From contig JACPVB010000102.1 in assembly GCA_016191985.1 (NCBI GenBank), forward strand, positions 1 through 23,127: 23,127 nt of DNA. Reading direction: 5' to 3'. This document shows, in pieces, positions 1 through 6,419 of the stretch (within the stretch, counting starts at the first letter, position 1; each line of letters starts with the position of its first letter). The notes beneath the pieces were generated by a model. That model saw only the letters and a list, made by a program, of their open reading frames with translations. It was not told where the DNA came from and did not search any database. The translations under genes and the position numbers were made by a program. This stretch comes from Chloroflexota bacterium. Lineage in GTDB: Bacteria > Chloroflexota > Anaerolineae > Anaerolineales > Villigracilaceae.

Positions 1-55
1 ATGAACCAAGCATGAAAGATATGACTTGAACGATGACATCGTAGGCATTTATCAT
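1..55 (-). CDS. Start of an unidentified gene, cut by the window edge
   Basis: On the minus strand an ATG at 55 opens a frame reading MINAYDVIVQVISFMLGS to the window edge without a stop. A GGAG (64-67) sits 8 nt upstream, a good SD position. The segment is hydrophobic and could be a membrane helix or signal. It runs in the same direction as the cassette-like gene at 1075-1587, so it may be the next gene of the same accessory array. Only 18 codons are visible, so no function can be given and the call rests on the SD and open frame alone. Confidence 0.35.
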   Translation of the reverse strand, partial: MINAYDVIVQVISFMLGS

Positions 56-285
56 TTTAAATTCTCCAAAAACAACTTGCCAATTGAACAGGTTTTAGAA
101 CCTGACGTCCAATGGCTGGTGTTATCCTGTTATCCGCTGGTGGGCGGGACGAGACAAAGCCACTTTGACGGAACCAGCTTCAAGCCACACAAACTTCTTG
201 AAAACGCGCAGACTCCACCAGTCGGGGGTAGGGTCAAGGGATGGCGCCTGGGATTTTAGTCCTGGTTTCCATCCCCTGCCACATC

Positions 286-318
286 GAACCGTGCATGAGG
301 TTTTCCCTCACACGGCTC
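286..318 (-). ncRNA. Group II intron domain V
   Basis: The minus strand reads GAGCCGTGTGAGG, an A-rich GAAA-type loop, then ACCTCATGCACGGTTC. The lower stem GAGCCGTG/CACGGTTC is separated by a 2-nt bulge from the upper stem TGAGG/CCTCA. This 33-nt hairpin with bulge and capping loop is the catalytic core and the most conserved part of group II introns. Confidence 0.85.
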
Positions 319-785
319 TCCGACAACCTTCTTCCTGGAGTATTCAAGACATCCATTGTCTCGGCTTTTGATGACCTGCCACAACAAGTCAAGCCGTTAC
401 ATGCTGTCTCTTGGCTCTCAAGCATAGTCTGCGCTGGAGTTCTCGTGATTTGTCTTGTGGTGGAATTGGCTTTACAGCATGCACCGTCACTTACGTCCTC
501 GCTAAACTTGGTTGAAGTAGAGACCCTTCCCTCCGAGTGAGTTTTGTTGTCTCACCCATCCTTAGGCTTGCGCCTCATCGGTACTATGGTCTCCTCCGAC
601 TTCTCATCCAACGTCCATTAGGATTTCACCTCTTCGGTTTATACCTTCAGTTAGAGCGGTTCTGTGCCGCCCATTGGATGAGACCTCTCCTGTTCCATCG
701 TCTACTGTCACAACATCCCGTACTCCCTACACCGAAGAGTTCTTGACGGCTGTTTCAGGTTCTTGGCCGCTTCTGTTGCCTTCGC

Positions 786-808
786 CACACTTGCGCTGGC
801 GCGCAGTG
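786..808. repeat. Short dispersed hairpin repeat inside the intron
   Basis: A 23-bp unit (CACACTTGC...GCAGTG) whose core forms GCGC-TGGC-GCGC. The same unit recurs inverted at 7162-7184 with only two differences, which change both partners of one stem base pair. Confidence 0.6.
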
Positions 809-876
809 CCAGTGTGCGTGACAGGCTCGGCTCTCTTTTGCTCCCCTTGCGGGGCTAACATGTCGGTGCTGCAAGA

Positions 877-900
877 CTTGCCCTGAGCCTGTCGAAGGGT
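877..900. repeat. Short dispersed repeat inside the intron
   Basis: CTTGCCCTGAGCCTG followed by TCGAAGGGT. With CCCT/AGGG as ends it is a relative of the unit at 2666-2687, which has GTCCT/AGGAC ends around the same GAGC...TCGAAGG core. These units look like intergenic dispersed repeats and are not an expected part of a group II intron. Confidence 0.5.
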
Positions 901-1072
901 TCACTTTATGTTACGGGCTGCTGTTTTGCTCCTTCTTCTCGAAGGGTTACAACGCTTCAACACAATCAGTCACCCGATTGCATTGGTTGCCTGCTATCCG
1001 GCGTCCTGACACTTACCGGAACTGGTCTTTCACCAGTGAGCAGACGATGACTTTTCAGGACACACCACGCCG

Positions 1073-1082
1073 TGTTAGGCTG
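1073..1082 (-). other. attC-like core site at the gene end (R'' type)
   Basis: The minus strand reads CAGCCTAACA. The GCCTAAC core is the reverse complement of the integron recombination core GTTRRRY, and the stop codon TAA of the upstream gene lies within it. It is an exact inverted copy of 1597-1606. The other half of an attC hairpin is not visible downstream, perhaps because the intron inserted about 8 nt further on. Confidence 0.5.
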
Positions 1083-1587
1083 ATACTACACGCTGTTCTA
1101 CATGGCGTTGCCAGATACTGATGGCGAGAGAACCCACTGCTCCTGGGATAAAGCCGCCGACTATACCGAAAGCCACCCCAGCACCGAACCCCTCCATGAA
1201 CTGACGCATTGCGGATGCGCTATTAAGGAACGCAGCCTCCTGCTCCATTACGATCATACCGGCGCGCATACCAAGGAGAGTTCGGATGCCGATGGCAAGG
1301 CCGAGTGATATCGCTCCCACCGAAGCGCCAGCCACTGCGCCGTAAGGAATAGCGAACCAAACGTTGACCCTGAGTTTGTTGTGTAATCGGGCAGCAAAGA
1401 TGATTCCGACCGTTGTAACGATGGTCTGGATTACGCAAGTTAGAACCGCGATAGGCCATCGCCAAGTATTCGGGGACATATAGGGGAAAAGCGTGAACAG
1501 CCAACCAATATCGATTGCGATGGCGATAATTAGTCCGAAGATTGCCGCGGCTCTGAGTTCACCACGTTGGGTATTCTCTATAGTCAT
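1075..1587 (-). CDS. Four-helix membrane protein, probable integron-cassette gene
   Basis: This 170-residue protein is mostly hydrophobic. It has about four membrane segments, near residues 12-36, 44-66, 80-105 and 130-158, and two are rich in Gly/Ala (GAVAGASVGAISLGLAIGI and FGAGVAFGIVGGFIPGAVG). I do not recognise a family. The start is supported by GGAGG just upstream, although the 3-nt spacing is short. A 10-bp inverted repeat with GTTAGGC cores (1597-1606 and 1073-1082) brackets the gene. The start lies 9 nt inside one core and the stop codon lies in the other, which is the compact layout of an integron gene cassette. No integrase gene is in the window. The group II intron begins about 10 nt after the stop codon. 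Confidence 0.7.
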   Translation of the reverse strand: MTIENTQRGELRAAAIFGLIIAIAIDIGWLFTLFPYMSPNTWRWPIAVLTCVIQTIVTTVGIIFAARLHNKLRVNVWFAIPYGAVAGASVGAISLGLAIGIRTLLGMRAGMIVMEQEAAFLNSASAMRQFMEGFGAGVAFGIVGGFIPGAVGSLAISIWQRHVEQRVVSA

Positions 1588-1596
1588 CAGCCTCCA

Positions 1597-1606
1597 CAGC
1601 CTAACA
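1597..1606 (-). other. attC-like core site before the gene (R' type)
   Basis: The minus strand reads TGTTAGGCTG. Recombination would cut G^TTAGGC, making TTAGGCTG the first bases of the cassette. Those bases are complementary to the site at the end of the same gene (1073-1082), and complementarity stops beyond that core, as expected when the left flank belongs to a previous cassette. Confidence 0.5.
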
Positions 1607-1686
1607 AGCTATGCACAGAATTATACGCCCCGTGAAAACAATACACAACAAGCATCTCATTTCACTATTCACGATTCCCCCTCAGG

Positions 1687-1692
1687 TATAAT
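1687..1692 (+). promoter_or_regulatory. -10 element of a probably leaderless transcript
   Basis: A perfect TATAAT lies 7 nt before the ATG at 1700, and no SD lies between them. Transcription would start at or next to the A of the start codon. No convincing -35 is visible. Confidence 0.55.
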
Positions 1693-1699
1693 CCCTCCC

Positions 1700-2644
1700 A
1701 TGCGAAAGGGACTTTTACTCTATAACCCAACAGCGGGGCGGTATCCCGTGGGGCGTTTTGTGCATGGGATCATCAAACCACTACGAGCCGCGGGCTGGAG
1801 TGTGGATATCGCGGAGACGTTAAGTGGAACACACGCCACCCAAACCGCGCACATCGCCGCGCAGGAAAAATATGATGCAGTCTTCGCCATTGGCGGAGAT
1901 GGAACGGTGGGCCAGGTGGCAAGCGGATTGGTCAACACCGAGACGGCGCTGGGTGTCCTGCCTGCCGGCACAACCAACGTCTGGGCCATCGAGCAGGGAC
2001 AAAAACCCTTTAGCTGGTTTCAATGGGGAGCGCTGCGCGAGAATGCAAAACTGCTTGCGAACGTGGAGCCGCAATATGTGGACGTGGGCTTGTGCAACGA
2101 ACGTCCATTTTTATTGTGGGCGGGCATCGGGCTGGATGCGGAGACTATTCGCAAAATAGAACCGCGTCACCGTCTCTTCAAGCACATGGCTGTCCCCCAC
2201 TATTTCGCCACCACAGTTTGGGAAGCATCCTTCTGGCATGGGCTTGACCTGCGCGTGTATGCGGAAGGCGAATTGGTTGAAGGACATTATCTCGTGGCTG
2301 TCGCCACCAATATCCGTCATTATGCGGGCGGCATGTCGCTCATTTCGCCAAACGCTTTTCTTGACGATGGCGAAATGGATATGTGGCTGCTCAGCGGCGA
2401 CAGTGTGGCCGATGCGTTTCGTCACTTTTTTGATTTGGTGTCCGGCCGCCACCTTACATCCGAACATGCGCGGCGGCTGCCTTTTCAAACGGTGCGCGTT
2501 GAATCCGATGCAAATTTTTCCATCCAGGTGGACGGCGACCCTGTCCTCGGCGGCCACAAGGCAGAGATCACCACGCTTCACCGCGCCCTCAAAGTGCTGA
2601 TGCCTGAAAACGCTTTACAATTGCTAAAAAATCCAAAGAGATAA
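1700..2644 (+). CDS. Diacylglycerol/lipid kinase family protein (YegS/DagK-like)
   Basis: This is a 314-residue protein of the DAGK catalytic family, which phosphorylates diacylglycerol or related lipids using ATP. The nucleotide-binding motifs are clear: NPTAG at residues 9-13, GGDGT at 65-69, and LPAGTTN about 20 residues later. The C-terminal half has the usual beta-rich domain, with GIGLDAE and a final VDGDPV motif. The frame stays open further upstream. I chose the ATG at 1700 because the family starts right before the first beta strand and a TATAAT sits 7 nt upstream, which suggests a leaderless mRNA. The exact substrate cannot be told from sequence, and sphingosine- or YegS-type kinases look alike. 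The SH3-domain gene follows 71 bp downstream, separated by a short repeat. Confidence 0.9.
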   Translation: MRKGLLLYNPTAGRYPVGRFVHGIIKPLRAAGWSVDIAETLSGTHATQTAHIAAQEKYDAVFAIGGDGTVGQVASGLVNTETALGVLPAGTTNVWAIEQGQKPFSWFQWGALRENAKLLANVEPQYVDVGLCNERPFLLWAGIGLDAETIRKIEPRHRLFKHMAVPHYFATTVWEASFWHGLDLRVYAEGELVEGHYLVAVATNIRHYAGGMSLISPNAFLDDGEMDMWLLSGDSVADAFRHFFDLVSGRHLTSEHARRLPFQTVRVESDANFSIQVDGDPVLGGHKAEITTLHRALKVLMPENALQLLKNPKR

Positions 2645-2665
2645 TATGTCATTACGAAGTTATTC

Positions 2666-2687
2666 GTCCTGAGCGAAGTCGAAGGAC
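2666..2687. repeat. Short dispersed intergenic repeat
   Basis: GTCCTGAGCGAAGTCGAAG followed by GAC. The ends GTCCT/AGGAC are complementary. It is related to the unit at 877-900 in the intron. Confidence 0.5.
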
Positions 2688-2715
2688 TGCCCTCGCAACG
2701 ACATGCAAGAGGAAC

Positions 2716-3189
2716 ATGGACCTACGACCTTACTTAAATCGCGGAGTGATTTTTGGTGCGCTGGGCTTTGCGGCGACTCTGCTGATCATCACCCTCATTG
2801 TCATCGGTTGGACATCTCCCCGCTTCTCTCCTGACGTTGGGTTTGCTCCCGCTGACCTGACCATGATCCCCGCCCCGACACATACACCCAATGTGACGGT
2901 TGTCCCCACCAACGACCCACTCGCCACACCCACGTTTGACCCGACCGCCATCAACATCAATGGCTACGTGCAAATCACAGGGACAGAAGGTGAAGGATTA
3001 AGAATCCGCTCGGCACCGGGCTTGGAAACAGAAACAGTTTTTCGCGGGGAAGAAGCGGAGGTCTTCGTCGTAAAGGATGGCCCTCAATCTGTCGATGGAT
3101 ATACATGGTGGTATCTCGTCGCGCCATATGACGAAACCCGCGCAGGCTGGGCCGCGGCTGATTTTCTGGCTGTCATCCCTTCACCGTAA
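2716..3189 (+). CDS. Membrane-anchored bacterial SH3-domain protein
   Basis: The 157-residue protein has one N-terminal membrane helix (about residues 12-32), then a Pro/Thr-rich linker (about 45-75). The C-terminal SH3-like domain (about 82-155) shows the family pattern: GEGLRIRSAPGLETETV, a turn, then WWYLV and AGWAAADFL. Such domains usually bind cell-wall or extracellular ligands, so the domain is inferred to lie outside the membrane. AGAGG lies just before the ATG as an SD with short spacing. It follows the lipid kinase gene on the same strand and may be cotranscribed with it. The ligand is unknown. Confidence 0.85.
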   Translation: MDLRPYLNRGVIFGALGFAATLLIITLIVIGWTSPRFSPDVGFAPADLTMIPAPTHTPNVTVVPTNDPLATPTFDPTAININGYVQITGTEGEGLRIRSAPGLETETVFRGEEAEVFVVKDGPQSVDGYTWWYLVAPYDETRAGWAAADFLAVIPSP

Positions 3190-3191
3190 TT

Positions 3192-3301
3192 GTAGGGGCA
3201 GGTCTTGCGCCTGCCCAGGCCTTGCGTCTGCCCAAGCTTTACATCTGCCATATTTATGAAACAACACCACATTTAACGGCGGCTGCAAGAGCCGCCCCTA
3301 C
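3192..3301. repeat. Modular hairpin repeat with GTAGGGGC...GCCCCTAC ends
   Basis: The outer ends GTAGGGGC (3192-3199) and GCCCCTAC (3294-3301) are inverted copies. Inside are the hairpins GGCAGG-tcttgcg-CCTGCC (3197-3215) and GGCGGCT-gcaag-AGCCGCC (3278-3296). It fills the gap between the SH3 gene and the DUF971 gene and ends 13 bp before the latter. The layout matches the element at 16036-16103. Confidence 0.6.
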
Positions 3302-3314
3302 GGAGAAAAAATCA

Positions 3315-3656
3315 ATGACTGAAAAACCAACCGGCATCACTGCCAACAAAAGCAAGCGTGAATTCACCGTCTCATGGGATAGCGGGCATACGAGCGTTTA
3401 TCCGTTCGGGTTATTGCGAGCGGCCTGTCCCTGCGCCCAATGCCGCGGCGGACATGAGAACATGAAGTCCGAGCCTGATGCGGATGTGTTCACCAAACAA
3501 ATGGAGGATAACCAGTCCACACGAATTGCGAATGTCGTTGCCGTCGGCTCCTATGCGCTGACCATCGTCTGGGAGGACGGGCATGATTACGGCATCTACA
3601 ACTGGCATTATCTGCGAACGTTATGTCCATGCGAGGAGTGCAGGAAGGGGAAGTAA
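3315..3656 (+). CDS. DUF971 family protein
   Basis: The 113-residue protein matches the DUF971 domain, also seen as the N-terminal domain of gamma-butyrobetaine hydroxylase-like enzymes. Residues 10-35 have the pattern of a short beta-rich start, KREFTVSWDSGHTSVYPF. Cysteine clusters CPCAQC (38-43) and CPCEEC (104-109) could bind a metal such as zinc; this is inferred. The motif W-EDGHDYGIYNWHYLR precedes the second cluster. In this family stand-alone copies have been linked to iron-sulfur and CoA metabolism neighbourhoods, but nothing nearby confirms that here. The start at 3315 has GGAG 9 nt upstream. A terminator follows. Confidence 0.85.
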   Translation: MTEKPTGITANKSKREFTVSWDSGHTSVYPFGLLRAACPCAQCRGGHENMKSEPDADVFTKQMEDNQSTRIANVVAVGSYALTIVWEDGHDYGIYNWHYLRTLCPCEECRKGK

Positions 3657-3664
3657 ATACGTAC

Positions 3665-3744
3665 ACACGTAGACAAGTACGCATGACACAAAAAAAAGAC
3701 TGTTGATGAAACAGTCTCTTTTTTATTCCTTCTTGTCTACGTGT
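3665..3744. repeat. 13-bp inverted repeat around a terminator
   Basis: ACACGTAGACAAG at 3665-3677 is exactly inverted as CTTGTCTACGTGT at 3732-3744. The intrinsic terminator at 3691-3726 sits between the two arms. Related words (GTATACAAGG, GTAGACAGG) continue towards 3770 on the minus strand. Confidence 0.6.
3691..3726. terminator. Bidirectional intrinsic terminator
   Basis: The stem AGACTGTT (3697-3704)/AACAGTCT (3710-3717) has an A-run on its left and a CTTTTTT run on its right. It can therefore end transcription from the DUF971 gene (+) and from the TPR gene (-), which converge here. Confidence 0.8.
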
Positions 3745-3770
3745 TTCCTTGTATACCTGTCTACTTCTTC

Positions 3771-5600
3771 CTACGGTGTCGGCGTTCTTGCCGGAGTCCT
3801 TGTCGGCGTTCTCGTAGGCGTACGGGACGGGGTTAAAGTCCATAGCGTGGCTGTAGCGGTTGGGGGGACTAATTCGAGGTAATGGGCTTCCGCTTCCTCA
3901 CGCATTTCAGCGGTCATCACATCTTCATCCATTTCCAGCAAGGCGGCCCAACTGTCTATGGCATCTTCCAGTTCTTCGCGTTTTTCCTGAACAAGTCCGC
4001 GCCAGTAAAGAGCCAGGGCAGTTTCTTCGTCCGTTTCTGCAAGCGAGTCGAGCGCTTCCACTTGCAGGTAGGCGCTGCCAAATTTTTCCTGGGCATAATA
4101 TCCGCGTAGTAGGGCGAGGTTTGCATCGAAGGATTCATCGTCCGCATCTTTTCCATCTTCGAGATCTTCAACCGCCTGGTCTATGTCGCCCAGTTCAAGG
4201 TGGGCAAGCCCGCGATAGAGAAGGAACCTGCGCAGTCCTGTACGGTTGATCGTGGTAGCTCTATCAAGCGCATTCACCGCCGACTCATATTCCCCTATTT
4301 CATAATAAGCCTGTCCAAGCCGCGCAAGGACAAGGGCATTCTCCTGGTCGTAAACGACATACACTTCCAAAGACTCTACCGCCCGCTGGTATTGTCCATT
4401 TTCAAGGTAAAGCTGGCCGAGCATTTCGTACACGGGCAGGGCTGTAATATCAAGGGTGTACGCCTTTTCAGCGGCTTCCAACGCGCTTTCATCTTCGCCC
4501 AAGGCAAGGTAGGCGCTGGCATAAGCCAGATACACATCGGATGAGCTGGGCATGAGGGCTGCGGCGCGGTTGAGGTCTACAATAGCGGCTTCCGGGTCCT
4601 TGTGGGAGATGAAGAAACGCGCACGTTCGAGATAAGCCTCGCCATAGTTCGGGTCAAGCTCAATGGCGTTATCCAACAGTTTTTCGGCGTCGTAGCCGGG
4701 GTCATTCATCAAACGGACTCGGGCTTCTCCGAGATAGGGAGCGGCAAATTCCGGGGCCAGGTTTTTGGCCTCTTTATACGCGCTTAAGGCGTTGGTAAAC
4801 TCTCCCTTGAAGCGATAAGCTTCGCCAATTAAATAATGAATATCAGCAGAATCAGGTTCCAAATCGAGGATCAATTCCATGTTGGAAATGAACGAATCCC
4901 AATCCCCGGTCTTGTAGGCCTGCTCCGCCAACCGGTATTGATCCCTGGACTGAGGCGCGCGCGGGGTGTTCACGTACAGGGGGGTCGGCGTGTACGTCTC
5001 TGGGAGCAGCATCCACAATGGGGTTGGGCCAATGAATACTCTTGTAGGTTCAGCCGTCGCGCCAAACACGGTAGGCGTTGTGGTAAAGGTTGGGGATGGA
5101 CCGGGTGTATTGGTCTGCGTGGGGATGACTCGCGTCTGGTTTGGCAGCACAAATCCAAAAATCAAGACAGAGATCAGCGCCGCACCAATCATCAAGACAC
5201 CAATCAAACGCACCAGCGGACTTCTCGCAATAACCTTCAAGCCTCTTTCCTTCGGCTTTTCATTTGCGAGCAATAATTTATCCTCCCATGCCCGCGGACG
5301 GTTCATGGGGAACGGCTGAACGGTCTCATCCGGGGCCAAAGCTCCCAGCAGAATCAAACCTCGTTTGGCCGTACCATTTTCAGGGTCCAGCTTGAGCGCG
5401 GTTTGCAGGCAGTAAATGCGCTCCTTGGAATTATCCACGGCGGCGCTTAACCAAATCCAATACGTCGGGTTATTCTGATTTGTTTTAAGTAAAAGGGTAA
5501 GCAGTTCTTTGGCGCGCGGCTTATCCCCCCGGCGCAGAGCATCCACTGCATCCTGGAAAATGGTATCGTTGGATTGCTCTTCTTTATGTTCTTCAGCCAT
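3771..5600 (-). CDS. Large membrane-anchored TPR protein
   Basis: The 609-residue protein has a cytoplasmic TPR-like N-terminus (about residues 10-90) and one membrane helix (about 129-152). A Thr/Pro-rich stretch (about 158-205) follows, then about ten TPR units (about 215-580), with repeated patterns such as LGQAYYEIGEYESAVNALDRA. The C-terminus is low complexity, TPSRTPTRTPTRTPARTPTP, and is coded by near-tandem DNA repeats (about 3771-3830). TPR arrays bind other proteins; the partner is unknown and there is no enzymatic domain. The ATG at 5600 has a TAAAAT hexamer 6 nt upstream and no SD, so it may be leaderless. The architecture (anchor, Thr/Pro linker, outside domain) resembles the C39 and SH3 proteins nearby. 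Confidence 0.9.
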   Translation of the reverse strand: MAEEHKEEQSNDTIFQDAVDALRRGDKPRAKELLTLLLKTNQNNPTYWIWLSAAVDNSKERIYCLQTALKLDPENGTAKRGLILLGALAPDETVQPFPMNRPRAWEDKLLLANEKPKERGLKVIARSPLVRLIGVLMIGAALISVLIFGFVLPNQTRVIPTQTNTPGPSPTFTTTPTVFGATAEPTRVFIGPTPLWMLLPETYTPTPLYVNTPRAPQSRDQYRLAEQAYKTGDWDSFISNMELILDLEPDSADIHYLIGEAYRFKGEFTNALSAYKEAKNLAPEFAAPYLGEARVRLMNDPGYDAEKLLDNAIELDPNYGEAYLERARFFISHKDPEAAIVDLNRAAALMPSSSDVYLAYASAYLALGEDESALEAAEKAYTLDITALPVYEMLGQLYLENGQYQRAVESLEVYVVYDQENALVLARLGQAYYEIGEYESAVNALDRATTINRTGLRRFLLYRGLAHLELGDIDQAVEDLEDGKDADDESFDANLALLRGYYAQEKFGSAYLQVEALDSLAETDEETALALYWRGLVQEKREELEDAIDSWAALLEMDEDVMTAEMREEAEAHYLELVPPTATATLWTLTPSRTPTRTPTRTPARTPTP

Positions 5601-5680
5601 CTTTCAATTTTACCGCTTGTCGCCTATTTTTTTAACCGCAAATGGCGATTCAGGCAAAATAAGAATTGCAAATGGATTAC

Positions 5681-6271
5681 TCAGGCGGTACGATCGTAAT
5701 TCATTTCACGGAATTCTTCGACCTGATATACATGAACCTGCAATTTTGCCTCCCGCCACAAATTTGGTCTCGCTCCCATCTTGTAGCAAAGATGATCGAG
5801 GAATTCAGCGGGTTTGGGAATTTTTTCCCAGACTTGTGGAAGGAAAGTTGCGCGGTGAAAATCATCCTTTAAGATGACTCCGTCCACGTGCGGGCGCAGT
5901 TTTTTGAGCAGGTCTTCGCTGGAAGAATATTCCAGTGGATGAGGAGCGGTCAAGCGCGAGACCTCGAGCCTGATCCTGTTTAATTCAGTTTCGCCTACGG
6001 GTGGGAAACGCGGGTCCTGCAAAGCCGCGGCCACGGCATGTTCGCGCACATCTTCCGCCAATGGCTGATAGGCTTCCAGCGCACCGATGCAGCCGCGCAG
6101 TTCATCATTAATGGTCAACGTGACAAACGATGCGCCATCCTCACGCAGCGTTGCAGTAAGTGATTGCATATCCAGCGGCGGCAGCGCCTTCCCTTTAACA
6201 GCGAATTCCATTGCCTCGCGCGCGAGGCGCAGTAAAGTTTTTTTCTCCCCATCCGTCAACATTTCAGACAT
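5681..6271 (-). CDS. amrA: AMMECR1 domain protein (AmmeMemoRadiSam system protein A type)
   Basis: The 196-residue protein fits the AMMECR1 family over its whole length. The diagnostic LRGCIG motif lies in the middle of the domain, followed by AAALQDPRFPPV and LEVSRLTAPHPLEY, then DGVILKDDFHRATFLPQVWEKIP. The biochemical role of the family is not firmly known. In many prokaryotes it sits beside a MEMO1-like protein and a radical SAM enzyme, and neither is in this window. I chose the ATG at 6271 (MSEMLTDGEKK) because GGAGG lies 5 nt upstream; an ATG seven codons earlier overlaps that SD. The gene symbol follows family naming and is tentative. Confidence 0.88.
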   Translation of the reverse strand: MSEMLTDGEKKTLLRLAREAMEFAVKGKALPPLDMQSLTATLREDGASFVTLTINDELRGCIGALEAYQPLAEDVREHAVAAALQDPRFPPVGETELNRIRLEVSRLTAPHPLEYSSSEDLLKKLRPHVDGVILKDDFHRATFLPQVWEKIPKPAEFLDHLCYKMGARPNLWREAKLQVHVYQVEEFREMNYDRTA

Positions 6272-6350
6272 TTTGCCCTCCATGCAAGCCACTTCAAGTG
6301 TGACTTACGACAACCGAGAGGAGTAAAAAATGGATTGCCAAACCTTTCAG

Positions 6351-6419
6351 CACTGAGGTCACGGAGTTCACAGAAAAAACAAAAAAGAATCTCCGCGCCA
6401 TCCGTGCGTTCTGTGGTTA
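6351..6419. repeat. Imperfect palindromic intergenic repeat
   Basis: A left arm of CAC-GAG-like words (CACTGAGGT, CACGGAGTT, CACAG) and a right arm of their complements (CTCCGCGCC, ATCCGTGCG, TTCTGTGG) flank an A-rich centre. The right arm reaches the stop codon of the flavin reductase-like gene, so it may also shape that mRNA's 3' end. Confidence 0.5.

Larger units (their letters stand above)
228..1065 (-). mobile_element. ORF-less group II intron
   Basis: The minus strand has the landmarks of a group II intron RNA. It has a GTGTG 5' end at 1065-1061, and GTCCTGA near that end can pair with TCAGGAC about 50 nt on. A domain-I hairpin ACTGGT-GAAAG-ACCAGT lies at about 1024-1040, followed by CCGGATAGCAGGCAACC-like text. 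Domain V is at 286-318. A domain-VI-like stem GGGATGG/CCATCCC (about 234-275) is followed by TTGACCCTAC with a candidate branch-point A 7 nt from the proposed 3' end near 228. At about 838 bp there is no room for a reverse transcriptase/maturase, and no such reading frame is present on either strand. It would need a maturase from elsewhere to move, or is a relic. The 3' boundary is less certain than the 5' one. This fills the gene-free stretch 56-1074. Confidence 0.75.

Noticed and set aside
26..886. Several overlapping open frames on both strands at the left edge
   Set aside because: They lie in or across the group II intron, lack good SDs, show no domain, and have compositions unlike proteins. 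The intron RNA explains most of this region.
1061..1082. Complete attC site
   Set aside because: Only one half (GCCTAACACGGCGTG) is present; the matching half with GTTAGGC was not found on the far side of the intron, so only a core site is claimed.
1493..1699. 69-residue N-terminal extension of the lipid kinase
   Set aside because: It crosses the attC-like site and the opposite gene; TATAAT at 1687 would lie inside it, and the family begins at MRKGLLLYNPTAG.
2111..2581. 156-aa minus-strand frame inside the lipid kinase gene
   Set aside because: Antisense shadow of a clear DAGK-family gene, with no start signal.
3860..5319. Several plus-strand frames of 100-150 aa across the TPR gene
   Set aside because: Antisense shadows; the minus frame is a complete TPR protein with coherent repeats.
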